Below are positions 1 to 8,294 of a stretch of 10,113 bases of DNA, piece by piece. Made by a program: the position numbers and the translations under genes. Numbering within the stretch: the first letter of the stretch is position 1; each line of letters opens with the position of its first letter. The stretch is from NCBI GenBank assembly GCA_027451305.1, contig DAIDJQ010000104.1, positions 1 through 10,113 of the forward strand. Direction: 5' to 3'. This stretch comes from Cellulomonas sp. Lineage in GTDB: Bacteria; Actinomycetota; Actinomycetes; Actinomycetales; Cellulomonadaceae. A model generated the notes under the pieces. It searched no databases. It was not told the DNA's origin and saw only the letters and a program-made list of their open reading frames with translations.

Positions 1-289
1 GGTACTCCAGCTGCTCCCCGACCCGCATCCGGGGGTAGAGGCCCCGCTCCTCAGGCATGTAGCCGATCCGTCGCCTCGCCGCCAGGTCGAGCGGCCGGCC
101 GTCCCAGCGGACCGCGCCGCCGTCGGCGGACAGGACGCCCATGACGATTCGCATGGCGGTGGTCTTGCCTGCGCCGTTGGACCCGACGAAGCCGAGGATC
201 TCGCCGGCGCGTGCGGTCAGCGTCAGGTGACGCAAGGCGTGCAGGTCACCGTAGGACTTGTCGAGGTGGTCGAGCTCGAGGTCGGGCAT
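1..289 (-). CDS. ABC transporter ATP-binding protein, NatA/YhaQ-like (5' part only)
   Basis: This is the first 96 codons of an ABC ATPase that would power a membrane exporter; the rest lies beyond the left edge. Reading the minus strand from ATG at 289, the protein has an A-loop tyrosine (Y13) and a Walker A motif GSNGAGKTT at residues 36-44. A GYMPEERGLYPRM segment follows at about residues 76-88, where the usual Q-loop glutamine is replaced by glutamate. That PEERGLY variant is typical of NatA/YhaQ-type ATPases paired with ABC-2 permeases. The start is supported by AGGGGAG (297-303, minus strand) with a 7-nt spacer. It lies 85 bp downstream of otsB on the same strand, so it could be the third gene of that operon. 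Signature and Walker B motifs are off-window, so substrate and export direction cannot be judged. Confidence 0.88.
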   Translation of the reverse strand, partial: MPDLELDHLDKSYGDLHALRHLTLTARAGEILGFVGSNGAGKTTAMRIVMGVLSADGGAVRWDGRPLDLAARRRIGYMPEERGLYPRMRVGEQLEY

Positions 290-374
290 GCGCGGACTCC
301 CCTGGGTACGGCGGAACGGCCCATCCGACCACGGCGAGGGTGCGGGGACCAGGGCCTTCGGCCCCCGGCGACAG

Positions 375-1155
375 TCAGGCGCCCAGCGCGTCGGCGAACG
401 CCGTCAGCACCCCGATCAGCTCTGACGGCCCGCGCACGCGGTAGGCGGCCGACGAGTCGCCGTCGCCCACCTTGACCGTGACGTCGTCGTCCCCGAGCGC
501 GGCGAACGCGTGCTCGTCGGTCACGTCGTCGCCTGCGTACAGCACGACCGCAGCGCGCAGCTGCGCGCGCAGTGCCGTCAGGGCGGCGCCCTTGTCGGCG
601 CGCAGCACGGACAGCTCGACGACGTCCTTGCCCTCCATCGCGTCCACGCCGCTGCGGGCGCCGAGGGCCAGCGCCTCGTCCCGCGCCCGTGCGGCGACGT
701 CCCGCGGCGCCAGCCGCGAGTGCACCACCACTGCGGTGGGCTTGCTCTCCACCCAGACGCCGTCCCGGCCCCGGGCCACCACCGCGGCGCGAGCGCCGAG
801 GGACGCCAGCAGATCGGCCTGCTCGTCGGTGAGCCGCACCACGTCCCGGTCCAGGCCGAACGTCGTCAGCCGGGCACGCTCGGCGCCGTGGCTGCCGATC
901 AGCACCGTCCCGACGGGCACGCTCGCCAGCGCGTGCAGGTCCGCCATCGACCTGCCGGACACGAGCGCCAGCGTCACCTCCGGTACCGCGGAGAGGCGCC
1001 TCAGCGCGGCCACGCCCTCCTCCGGGATCGCAGACCGTGCCGGGTCGTCCTGCAACGGTGCCAGCGTCCCGTCGAAGTCCAGGGCCACCAGCAGCGGTCG
1101 CTGCCGTGGGTCACCGGCCACAGCCTCGAGCCGACGACCCAGCGCCGCCTCCTCC

Positions 1156-1163
<8 letters not shown>
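375..1163 (-). CDS. otsB: Trehalose-6-phosphate phosphatase
   Basis: This cytoplasmic HAD-superfamily phosphatase removes phosphate from trehalose-6-phosphate to give trehalose, the second step of the OtsAB pathway. The 262-residue length is normal for the family. HAD motif I is DFDGTLAP, with D29 as the expected nucleophile and D31 as acid/base. Motif II is the SGRS segment (69-72). GSHGAER lies at 90-96, ESKPTAV carries K141, and EGKDVVEL and DKGAAL lie near 177-195. Motif IV is GDDVTDEHAF (211-220), the Mg-binding acidic cluster. The start ATG overlaps the last 8 bases of otsA, and GGAG sits 7 nt upstream inside the otsA 3' end. Translational coupling to the synthase is therefore likely. 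All key residues appear intact. Confidence 0.95.
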
Positions 1164-2721
<1,558 letters not shown>

Positions 2722-2786
2722 GTCGCTGGTGAGAGCCGTCCCGTGCGGGCACGACGAACCGGGGTGGCGCCCGCACGGTGCGCGGA

Positions 2787-2792
2787 TACCGT
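2787..2792 (+). promoter_or_regulatory. Candidate -10 box of the Ser/Thr kinase gene (leaderless arrangement)
   Basis: TACCGT fits the actinobacterial TANNNT -10 consensus, and its end lies 6 nt before ATG 2799. A transcript starting about 7 nt downstream of the hexamer would begin at or next to the A of that ATG, so the mRNA would be leaderless. This favours ATG 2799 over the in-frame GTG at 2778, which would overlap the promoter. No clear -35 element is visible. Confidence 0.5.
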
Positions 2793-2798
2793 TCCGTC

Positions 2799-4625
2799 AT
2801 GGAGCGGATCGGTCTGGCGCCGGGGTCGGAGATCGGTGGGTACACCGTCGTCTCCCCGCTCGGCTCGGGGGGCATGGGGACCGTGTACCGGGCTGTCGAC
2901 GGCGGCGGCACGCCGGTCGCCCTCAAGCTGCTGCACCCGCACGTCGGCGCCGACCCGGCGGCACGGGCACGGCTGATGCGGGAGGTCGCCGCGCTGCAGC
3001 GGCTGCGCCACCCGGCCGTCGCCGCGGTGCTCGACGCGGAGGTGGACTCCACCGAGGCGTTCCTGGTCACGGAGCTGGTGGACGGCCAGGACCTGGCGGC
3101 ACGGGTGCGCGCAGGCGGGCCGCTCGGCGGCACCGAGCTCGCCGACCTGGCGGCCGGCCTGCGGGACGCGCTCGCGGCCGTGCACGCCGCCGGCGTGGTG
3201 CACCGGGACCTCAAGCCGTCCAACGTGCTGATGGCCGCTCGCGGGCCGGTGCTGATCGACTTCGGCATCGCGCAGGACGCGGGGGAGGAGCACCTGACCT
3301 CCACCGGCCTGGTGATGGGGACCCCCGGGTACCTGGCGCCCGAGCTGCTGTCCGGCGACGAGCCCGGGCCGGGCAGCGACCTGTGGGGCTGGGCCGCGGT
3401 GCTCGCGTTCGCCGCCACCGGCCGTCCGCCCTTCGGGTCGGGAGCCGTCGACGTGGTGCTCAGCCGCGCGCGCACCGGCGCGGCCGACCTGACGGGGCTG
3501 GGTCCCGTGACCTCCGGTGCGCTGCGGCGCGCTCTCGACCCCGACCCCGCGCGCCGGCTGGCCGCGGACGGCCTGGTGGCGGCGCTGCGCTCGGCCGCGA
3601 CGGACGGCGACCCGGTCAACGCGCCCGCGGGTGCGACCGTGGTGCTGTCCGGTGCGGACGCGGCCGGGACGGTCGCGGTCCCGGGCGGCTCCGCAGGGTC
3701 GGGCGGTCCGGCCGGCGCGACGGTCCCGGCCACGGTGGCGCTGGCGGCCCGGACGGCTGCGAACGACGGCCGCACCAGGGCGTTCGCGCCGGGCGCCCCC
3801 GGCGGCGGGGTCGACGAGGACGTGGCGGGCCTGGACGACGAGGCGGACGACGAGCCGGACGACGAGCCGGACGAGGACCCCGGGGCCGGTGGCACCGACC
3901 CCCGCCACCCGTGGCGGGTGCGGCCGGTGGACGTGGACGAGGCCGTCGAGTGGCTCGAGGAGGACCTCGACGAGTCGGCAGGCCCCGCGTCGCCGGGTTC
4001 CGGCTACGTCCGGCCGCACGCGCGTCGGCGCTGGGGGTCGGTGGCCGCGCTGGGGCTGGTGGTCGCCGCCGCGGGCGCGTCATGGCCCGGGCGCACGCTG
4101 ATCGCCGTCGGCGTGCTGGTGCTGCTGGTGCGCGCCTACGGCTCGACGGTCGAGGCGATGCACGGCCGGCGCGAGAAGCACGGTGTCCGCTCGTCGGACG
4201 GGCTCGTCGCGGCCGCCTCCAGCCCGTGGCACCTGGTCCGTGCGCTGGTGGCGCTCGTGCCCAGCCTGCTGGTCGCGGCGAGCGTCATGGTGATCGCGCT
4301 CGGCGTCGGCTGGTGGCTGGTCGGCACCGGTCATTGGGCCATCGGCGGCGCCCGCCAGGGCGGCCAGCTCGAGGGCCTGACGGCGTCGGTGCTGGTGGGG
4401 CTCGTCGTGCTGGGCGGCGCGCTGCTGGTGTGGTTCGGACCGTTGTCCGCCATGACCCGGCTGGGTGCGCGGCGGGTGCTGTGGGTGGTCACCCCCAACC
4501 TGCTCGGGGCGCTGGTGCTGGTGCTGGTCGCGGTCGCGGTGGCCGCGATGCTCGTCGTGCGCGTGCTCGACGGCGCCCCGCTCGTCTGGTCCCCGCTGCC
4601 AACCCCCACGCTGCCGAGCGCCTGA
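2799..4625 (+). CDS. Membrane-bound Ser/Thr protein kinase with polytopic C-terminal domain
   Basis: This Hanks-type protein kinase phosphorylates Ser/Thr on unknown partners at the membrane. The N-terminal catalytic domain (about residues 14-265) is complete: GSGGMG glycine loop at 22-27, ATP lysine K43, HRDLKPSN catalytic loop at 135-142, DFG at 154-156, and GTPGYLAPE at 174-182. An Ala/Gly/Val-rich linker and a strongly acidic stretch with a DDEP repeat follow. The C-terminal third then has five or so hydrophobic segments (about 412-431, 432-448, 479-510, 527-549 and 560-590). Classical PknB-type sensors have a single helix and outer PASTA repeats; none are seen here, so the sensing mode must differ. 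ATG 2799 was chosen over GTG 2778 because a TACCGT box sits just before it and no Shine-Dalgarno is evident. The two following genes run in the same direction. The kinase call is secure; the membrane domain has no function I can name. Confidence 0.93.
   Translation: MERIGLAPGSEIGGYTVVSPLGSGGMGTVYRAVDGGGTPVALKLLHPHVGADPAARARLMREVAALQRLRHPAVAAVLDAEVDSTEAFLVTELVDGQDLAARVRAGGPLGGTELADLAAGLRDALAAVHAAGVVHRDLKPSNVLMAARGPVLIDFGIAQDAGEEHLTSTGLVMGTPGYLAPELLSGDEPGPGSDLWGWAAVLAFAATGRPPFGSGAVDVVLSRARTGAADLTGLGPVTSGALRRALDPDPARRLAADGLVAALRSAATDGDPVNAPAGATVVLSGADAAGTVAVPGGSAGSGGPAGATVPATVALAARTAANDGRTRAFAPGAPGGGVDEDVAGLDDEADDEPDDEPDEDPGAGGTDPRHPWRVRPVDVDEAVEWLEEDLDESAGPASPGSGYVRPHARRRWGSVAALGLVVAAAGASWPGRTLIAVGVLVLLVRAYGSTVEAMHGRREKHGVRSSDGLVAAASSPWHLVRALVALVPSLLVAASVMVIALGVGWWLVGTGHWAIGGARQGGQLEGLTASVLVGLVVLGGALLVWFGPLSAMTRLGARRVLWVVTPNLLGALVLVLVAVAVAAMLVVRVLDGAPLVWSPLPTPTLPSA
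3833..3880 (+). repeat. 12-bp tandem repeat coding an acidic DDEP tract
   Basis: Four consecutive 12-bp units read gacgacgaggcg, gacgacgagccg, gacgacgagccg and gacgaggacccc. The second and third units are identical. They encode (D-D-E-[A/P]) repeats in the linker between the kinase domain and the membrane domain. Such an in-frame repeat can expand or shrink without breaking the gene. Confidence 0.85.
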
Positions 4626-4672
4626 CCCCTCCTCACCCGGCCCGCCGACGGCCGCCGGACAGGTCGCTGCCC

Positions 4673-4678
4673 TACCCT
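4673..4678 (+). promoter_or_regulatory. Candidate -10 box for a leaderless transcript of the 4686 gene
   Basis: TACCCT matches TANNNT and its last base is 7 nt before ATG 4686, so the predicted transcript would start at or within a base or two of the start codon. No Shine-Dalgarno precedes that ATG, which agrees with leaderless translation. A -35 box is not obvious. Confidence 0.55.
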
Positions 4679-4685
4679 GTGGCGC

Positions 4686-5159
4686 ATGCGCGTGAGCGGC
4701 AGGCACGGTGCGGCGCTGGGCGCTGCCGTCCTGACCGTGGGCGCAGTCGCCGTGATCGGTCAGGGCAGGGTGCTGCTGCACGAGTGCGTGGCGCCCGGCT
4801 CCTGGGGTCGGGTCGGTGTGGACCTGCTGGTGCTGCGGGACCGGGCGGACTGCCCGGAGGGCGCCCTCGGTCTCGGTGCGGCACCCAGCGGCGTCGTCGT
4901 CCTGCTCTCCGTCGCCCTGCCGGTGCTGGCGCTGCACCTCGCACTCGTGGCCGGCGGCCTCGGCCTCGGCACGCTCCTGCTGCGGGCGGCGCACGGCACG
5001 GCCGCCCTGGTCCGGGCCGTCCTCGTCCGGCTGACGCCCGCCACCACGCCGCCGCCGGTCGCCCGCGGCCCGCGTCCGCCGATGGTCGCGCCCCTCGTCC
5101 GGCTCGACCGGGGGCTGGTGCTGACCAGGTCGCACCGGGGACCCCCGCTGCCCGCCTGA
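4686..5159 (+). CDS. Small two-cysteine membrane protein of unknown function
   Basis: I do not recognise a family. The 157-residue protein has two predicted hydrophobic segments, about residues 8-25 and 67-98. The roughly 40-residue loop between them contains exactly two cysteines, C34 (HECVAP) and C56 (RADCPEG). The tail (about 115-157) is Pro/Arg-rich. With the positive residues at the N-terminus and in the tail inside, the cysteine loop would face outward, where a disulfide could form. The next gene, 42 bp downstream, is a DsbA-like thiol oxidoreductase anchor protein, which fits that idea but does not prove it. A TACCCT -10 box ends 7 nt before the ATG and no ribosome site is present, pointing to a leaderless mRNA. 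Codon use with G/C in third positions supports a real gene. Confidence 0.72.
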   Translation: MRVSGRHGAALGAAVLTVGAVAVIGQGRVLLHECVAPGSWGRVGVDLLVLRDRADCPEGALGLGAAPSGVVVLLSVALPVLALHLALVAGGLGLGTLLLRAAHGTAALVRAVLVRLTPATTPPPVARGPRPPMVAPLVRLDRGLVLTRSHRGPPLPA

Positions 5160-5201
5160 GCAGTCGGCCGTCCCCCGTAGCAACCCGAGCCAGGAGCACC
5201 C

Positions 5202-6128
5202 ATGCCCAACAACGAACCCCGCGTCACCAAGGCCCAGCGCCGTGACGACGCCCGCATCAAGGCCCAGCAGATGCGCCAGGAGCAGCAGCGCAAGGAGCGC
5301 CGCAACCGGCTCCTCGCGATCGGCGGCCTAGTCCTCGCCGTCGTCGTCCTCATCGGCGTCGTCGCCACCGTGCTGGTCAACAACAAGACCACCAAGGAGG
5401 CCAACGGCAACGTGGCCTACGGCGGCGGCGCCACCGGCGTCACCGCACCGAGCCTGGCCTCCGTCACCAAGCCCAAGGTGGCGAACGCCACCGGAGGCAT
5501 CCCGGTCAGCTCCGCCGGAGTCGGCGTGGCCGGCGCCAACGACACCACGCTGACCGTGTACTTCGACCTGCAGTGCCCCGCCTGCCAGCAGTTCGACGAG
5601 GTCAACGCCGCCGACATCGACACCCTCATCAAGGGCGGCGGGGTCACCGTGGTGTTCCAGCCGCTGAACTTCCTCGACCAGTCCTCGCTGGGCACCTTCT
5701 ACTCCACCCGCGCGGGGAACGCGCTGATGGTGGTGGCCGACCAGGCGCCGGACAAGTTCACCGCGTTCATCACCGCCCTGTACAAGGGCCAGCCCGCCGA
5801 GAACACCCCGGGCCTGACGGACACGAAGATCGGTGACATCGCCAAGAGCGTCGGGGTGCCGGACAGCGTGGTCGCCCACTTCACGGACACCGTGACCGGC
5901 ACGTACACCGTCGGCTCGGCCACCAAGACGGGCACGTGGCGCACCTATGCACCGTTCCTGACCGCCGCCACCCAGCACGCCGCGGACACCCTGGGTGGGA
6001 TCTCGACGCCGACGCTCCTGCTGGACGGCAAGCAGATCGGTGGGCAGGGCAGCTCCGACGCCGGCTTCTGGACCACGCCGGGAGCGCTGCTCGCCAAGGT
6101 GGATGCCGCCAAGGCGGCCAAGGGCTGA
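5202..6128 (+). CDS. Membrane-anchored DsbA-family (thioredoxin-fold) oxidoreductase
   Basis: This is a predicted extracytoplasmic thiol-disulfide protein that would form or rearrange disulfides in exported proteins. The N-terminus (1-35) is highly charged, Arg/Gln/Lys-rich and helical-looking. One transmembrane helix (about 36-59) anchors it, and a flexible Gly/Ala/Thr stretch follows. The thioredoxin fold begins near residue 113 with TLTVYFDLQCPACQQF, giving the active-site pair C125 and C128 (CPAC). The expected cis-proline is P270 in ISTPTLLLDG, followed by a typical DsbA/Thioredoxin_4 C-terminus. CPAC differs from the more common CPHC or CPYC and may shift the redox potential. AGGAG at 5192-5196 with a 5-nt spacer fixes the start. 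Its neighbours are the two-cysteine membrane protein upstream and a hairpin cluster downstream. Possible clients include the cysteine-containing secreted proteins encoded further right. Confidence 0.9.
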   Translation: MPNNEPRVTKAQRRDDARIKAQQMRQEQQRKERRNRLLAIGGLVLAVVVLIGVVATVLVNNKTTKEANGNVAYGGGATGVTAPSLASVTKPKVANATGGIPVSSAGVGVAGANDTTLTVYFDLQCPACQQFDEVNAADIDTLIKGGGVTVVFQPLNFLDQSSLGTFYSTRAGNALMVVADQAPDKFTAFITALYKGQPAENTPGLTDTKIGDIAKSVGVPDSVVAHFTDTVTGTYTVGSATKTGTWRTYAPFLTAATQHAADTLGGISTPTLLLDGKQIGGQGSSDAGFWTTPGALLAKVDAAKAAKG

Positions 6129-6139
6129 CAGCCCGCGCT

Positions 6140-6156
6140 ACGCCGGGGTCCGGCGT
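6140..6156 (+). terminator. Hairpin after the DsbA-like gene, probable terminator without T-tract
   Basis: Arms ACGCCGG (6140-6146) and CCGGCGT (6150-6156) pair perfectly over 7 bp around a GGT loop. It is flanked by two smaller perfect 5-bp hairpins: 6122-6134, which spans the stop codon, and 6157-6169. No run of T follows, as is common in actinobacteria. The position between a plus-strand gene and a tRNA promoter suggests it insulates the two. Confidence 0.5.
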
Positions 6157-6185
6157 GACGGCCGCCGTCGGGCGGTCGTTACGCT
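6155..6185 (+). promoter_or_regulatory. Candidate promoter of tRNA-Thr
   Basis: GTGACG (6155-6160) resembles a TTGACA -35 box and TACGCT (6180-6185) a TANNNT -10 box, with a 19-bp spacer. The expected transcription start would be a few bases before the mature tRNA 5' end at 6196. The -35 overlaps the hairpins that follow the upstream gene. Confidence 0.5.
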
Positions 6186-6195
6186 GGACCCCCTC

Positions 6196-6269
6196 GCCTC
6201 CTTAGCTCAGCTGGCCAGAGCAGCCGCCTTGTAAGCGGCAGGTCGTCGGTTCGAATCCGACAGGGGGCT
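6196..6269 (+). tRNA. tRNA-Thr (anticodon TGT)
   Basis: The sequence folds into a complete cloverleaf. The acceptor GCCTCCT (6196-6202) pairs with AGGGGGC (6262-6268), with one T-G pair. The D-arm is GCTC/GAGC (6205-6208, 6218-6221). The anticodon stem is GCCGC/GCGGC, with loop CTTGTAA at 6228-6234. The T-arm is GTCGG/CCGAC (6245-6249, 6257-6261), with loop TTCGAAT. The anticodon is TGT (6230-6232), decoding ACA, so the product is threonine tRNA. The discriminator base is T6269, and CCA is not encoded. Confidence 0.97.
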
Positions 6270-6297
6270 CCGATTCCGATCCGATCCGCTTCCGGCC

Positions 6298-6314
6298 GGC
6301 CCGGTCGCCGGGTC
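6298..6314. terminator. GC-rich hairpin between convergent tRNA-Thr and response regulator gene
   Basis: CCCGG (6300-6304) and CCGGG (6308-6312) form a perfect stem around TCG, extendable by a G-T and a G-C pair. The surrounding 6270-6363 stretch is rich in repeated GATCC and GTCCGG motifs and contains the palindrome CCGACGTCGG (6339-6348). The tRNA (plus) and the response regulator (minus) converge here, so a two-way terminator is plausible. There is no T-tract. Confidence 0.35.
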
Positions 6315-6363
6315 CGGTCCGGCCTCGTCCGGCCCGGTCCGACGTCGGCTCCCGGCCGTGCGC

Positions 6364-7035
6364 TCAGACGAGCGGTCCGGTCTCCTCCAGCAGCCGCAGC
6401 GCGGCGCTGACCCGCGGGTTGCGCTCGGGGTCCGAGTCGATCCCGAGGGTCGCGTAGATCGCGTTCACGTGGTTCTGCACCGACTTCTCGGCGATGCCCA
6501 GGCGTTCGCCGATGCCGGCGTTGCTCAACCCTTGCGCGAGCAGCTGCAGCACCTCGAACTGCCGGTCGGTCAGGGCCGCTACCGCCGAGCCGCGCCGGGG
6601 GCGCATCTTCGCCAGCAGGGCGGGGTCGAGCACCGTCTCGCCACGGGCCGACGCCCGCACCGCGCCGACCAGGGCCTCCACCGTGGTGGCCGACGTCTTG
6701 GACAGGTAGCCCCAGCCGACCGCGACGTCCGCCGGCAGGTCCAGCAGCAGGTCCATCGCATCGTGGGCGGACAGCAGCAGGATGCCGAGCGACGGCTGGC
6801 TGCGGCGCAGCTGCACGCCGAGCGAGATGCCGTTGCCGTCCGGCAGGTCGATGTCCAGCACCACCACGTCGGCGACGCCGGGGCTCAGCGCGTTGCGGGC
6901 GGCGGCGACACTGCCCACGCTGGCGACCAGGCGCAGCCCCGGCTGCTCGCCGAGGGTCCGCTCGAGCATCGAGCGGAACAGGGGTTGGTCCTCGACCACG
7001 GCGACGCGCAGCGCGGCGGGGGATTGGGTGACCAT
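6364..7035 (-). CDS. Two-component response regulator, NarL/LuxR family
   Basis: This is a 223-residue DNA-binding regulator controlled by phosphorylation. The receiver domain (about 8-125) has the acidic pair E15/D16, the phospho-acceptor D61 in VLDIDLPDGNG, switch residue S89 (LLLSAHD) and K113 (YLSKTS), all as expected. The C-terminal LuxR helix-turn-helix (about 154-200) reads LTDRQFEVLQLLAQGLSNAG then GIAEKSVQNHVNAIYATLG, the usual GerE-type pattern. ATG 7035 was preferred over the in-frame start 32 codons upstream because only from there does the protein begin with a normal receiver-domain N-terminus. There is no good Shine-Dalgarno, and a GATACT box lies 7 nt upstream, suggesting a leaderless start. 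It is divergent from the histidine kinase gene 79 bp away, its likely partner. Targets are unknown; the secreted-protein locus past the kinase is one candidate. Confidence 0.93.
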   Translation of the reverse strand: MVTQSPAALRVAVVEDQPLFRSMLERTLGEQPGLRLVASVGSVAAARNALSPGVADVVVLDIDLPDGNGISLGVQLRRSQPSLGILLLSAHDAMDLLLDLPADVAVGWGYLSKTSATTVEALVGAVRASARGETVLDPALLAKMRPRRGSAVAALTDRQFEVLQLLAQGLSNAGIGERLGIAEKSVQNHVNAIYATLGIDSDPERNPRVSAALRLLEETGPLV

Positions 7036-7042
7036 CGGGCTC

Positions 7043-7094
7043 AGTATCGTCGGTGCCGGCCCGTTGCCGGGTCCGGCGCGTCGTGGCGCCGGCA
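7043..7094. promoter_or_regulatory. Divergent promoter region of the two-component pair with inverted repeats
   Basis: On minus, GATACT (7043-7048) is a candidate -10 for the regulator gene. On plus, the overlapping TATCGT (7045-7050) could serve the kinase gene. The inverted repeat TGCCGGC (7054-7060) / GCCGGCA (7088-7094) encloses a smaller one, GCCGG (7066-7070) / CCGGC (7073-7077). These are possible autoregulatory sites, though GC-rich palindromes also arise by chance. No good -35 box was found. Confidence 0.35.
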
Positions 7095-7114
7095 GATGAA
7101 GCGGGAGGTGTCGG

Positions 7115-8278
7115 GTGCCCGACGACGACACGCCGGCCGGTCGTACCCGCCGTGAGGACGGGGCGGCGGACCGCCGGACGCTCTGGGTGACGGCCGGTGC
7201 GATCGGGGGGCTGTTCGCGGTCGGCGCCGTGGCTCAGGCGACCTACATCTTCGCCGCGTTCGTCCCGTCCTGGCGGTACGTCTCCGTCGGCGCGCGCGTG
7301 GGGGTCAACACCATCGCCGTCGTGGTGCTGCTCGGCACCCTGACCGCGTGGGGCCAGCCACGACGCACCCGACCCCGGGACCTCGTCGTCGGTGCGCTGC
7401 TCGCCGGGCTCCCGGCCGCCGGGGTGCGGGTGGTCCTGCAGGTCGCGTTCGGCATCTACCCGGACTTCGCCGCCAGGACGTCGTGGGTCGAGCTCATCAG
7501 CGGCTCGCTCATGGCGACGTCCTCGGCGGCGCTCGGCACGTGGGTGATGGTGTCCCGGCGCAGGCTGCGCGAGCAGGTGCGCGAAGCCGCGATCAGCGCG
7601 CTCGCCGCCGAGCTGGCCGTCCGCGCGCTCGAGGACGAGGAGATCCGGGTGCGCCGCGAGGTGGCCGACGGGCTGCACTCGAGCATGCAGCAGCGGCTGG
7701 TGCTGGTGACCGGGCGGCTGGACGGCGTGCTCGCCCGGCTGGCTGCGGCCGGGATCACCCCGCAGGAGCTGGCTCCGCTGCAGGACGCACGCGACGAGGT
7801 GGAGGACGTCCGCGAGCAGGACGTGCGGCAGATCAGCCGCCTCCTGTACCCCGACCAGCTGGAGATCGGCCTCGTGCCCGCCGTCCGCGCCCTGCTGCGG
7901 CGCGTCCCGCCGGCCATCGCCACCCGGCTCCACGTCGACGACGCGCTGCGTGCGCTCGACGACCCGGCGGCGCCCGAGCTCTCCCAGGCGGAGCGGCTGC
8001 TCGCGGTGCGGGTGGTGGAGGAGGCGCTCAGCAACGCGTTGCGGCACGCCGCGCCGACCCTGGTCGAGGTGGGGCTCGGCCTGGACCACGACGGCATCGC
8101 GCTGTCGGTGCGCGACGACGGCGGCGGGTTCGACCCCGCGACGGTCATCAGGTCGGGGACGAGGCGCCTGGCGGAGCGGCTGTCGATAGTCGGCGGCACG
8201 CTCGAGGTGGACGGGGTGCCGGGCGAGGGAACTCGGGTGACAGCACGACTGCCGGTGGACGCGCTGCGGCCTCGTTGA
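7115..8278 (+). CDS. Membrane sensor histidine kinase (HisKA_3-like / HATPase_c)
   Basis: This inner-membrane sensor kinase should phosphorylate the divergently encoded LuxR-type regulator. Four hydrophobic segments lie at about residues 22-50, 57-79, 90-115 and 124-147, with little room for an outer sensing domain, so the signal may be sensed within the membrane. A helical linker leads to the dimerisation box REVADGLHSSMQQRLVLVTG, with H188 the likely phospho-acceptor. SRLLYPDQLEIGLVPAVR (241-258) is the usual segment before the ATPase domain. The ATPase has the N-box EEALSNALRHA (N307), G1-box RDDGGGFD (333-340) and G2 glycines near GEGT (370-373). Oddly, the residue after the histidine is S189, not the usual D/E, whereas Q193 is kept. 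The GTG start is supported by GGGAGG at 7103-7108 with a 6-nt spacer. Confidence 0.9.
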   Translation: MPDDDTPAGRTRREDGAADRRTLWVTAGAIGGLFAVGAVAQATYIFAAFVPSWRYVSVGARVGVNTIAVVVLLGTLTAWGQPRRTRPRDLVVGALLAGLPAAGVRVVLQVAFGIYPDFAARTSWVELISGSLMATSSAALGTWVMVSRRRLREQVREAAISALAAELAVRALEDEEIRVRREVADGLHSSMQQRLVLVTGRLDGVLARLAAAGITPQELAPLQDARDEVEDVREQDVRQISRLLYPDQLEIGLVPAVRALLRRVPPAIATRLHVDDALRALDDPAAPELSQAERLLAVRVVEEALSNALRHAAPTLVEVGLGLDHDGIALSVRDDGGGFDPATVIRSGTRRLAERLSIVGGTLEVDGVPGEGTRVTARLPVDALRPR

Positions 8279-8294
8279 GCTTGCCCGACGTTCA

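Noticed and set aside
351..365. GGGCC-TTC-GGCCC hairpin between otsB and the ABC gene as terminator
   Set aside because: Only 5 bp with no T-tract, in an 85-bp gap between same-strand genes; too weak to call.
2778..2798. GTG 2778 as start of the Ser/Thr kinase
   Set aside because: It has no ribosome site and overlaps the likely -10 box TACCGT; ATG 2799 gives a normal N-terminus.
6196..6363. tRNA-Thr 3' end as a phage or island attachment site
   Set aside because: No repeat of the tRNA 3' end was found in the window and no integrase gene is present; the GATCC/GTCCGG repeats are short and low-complexity.
7036..7131. 32-codon N-terminal extension of the response regulator
   Set aside because: It is Pro/Arg-rich and precedes a normal receiver-domain beginning; it would overlap the kinase start and the divergent promoter.
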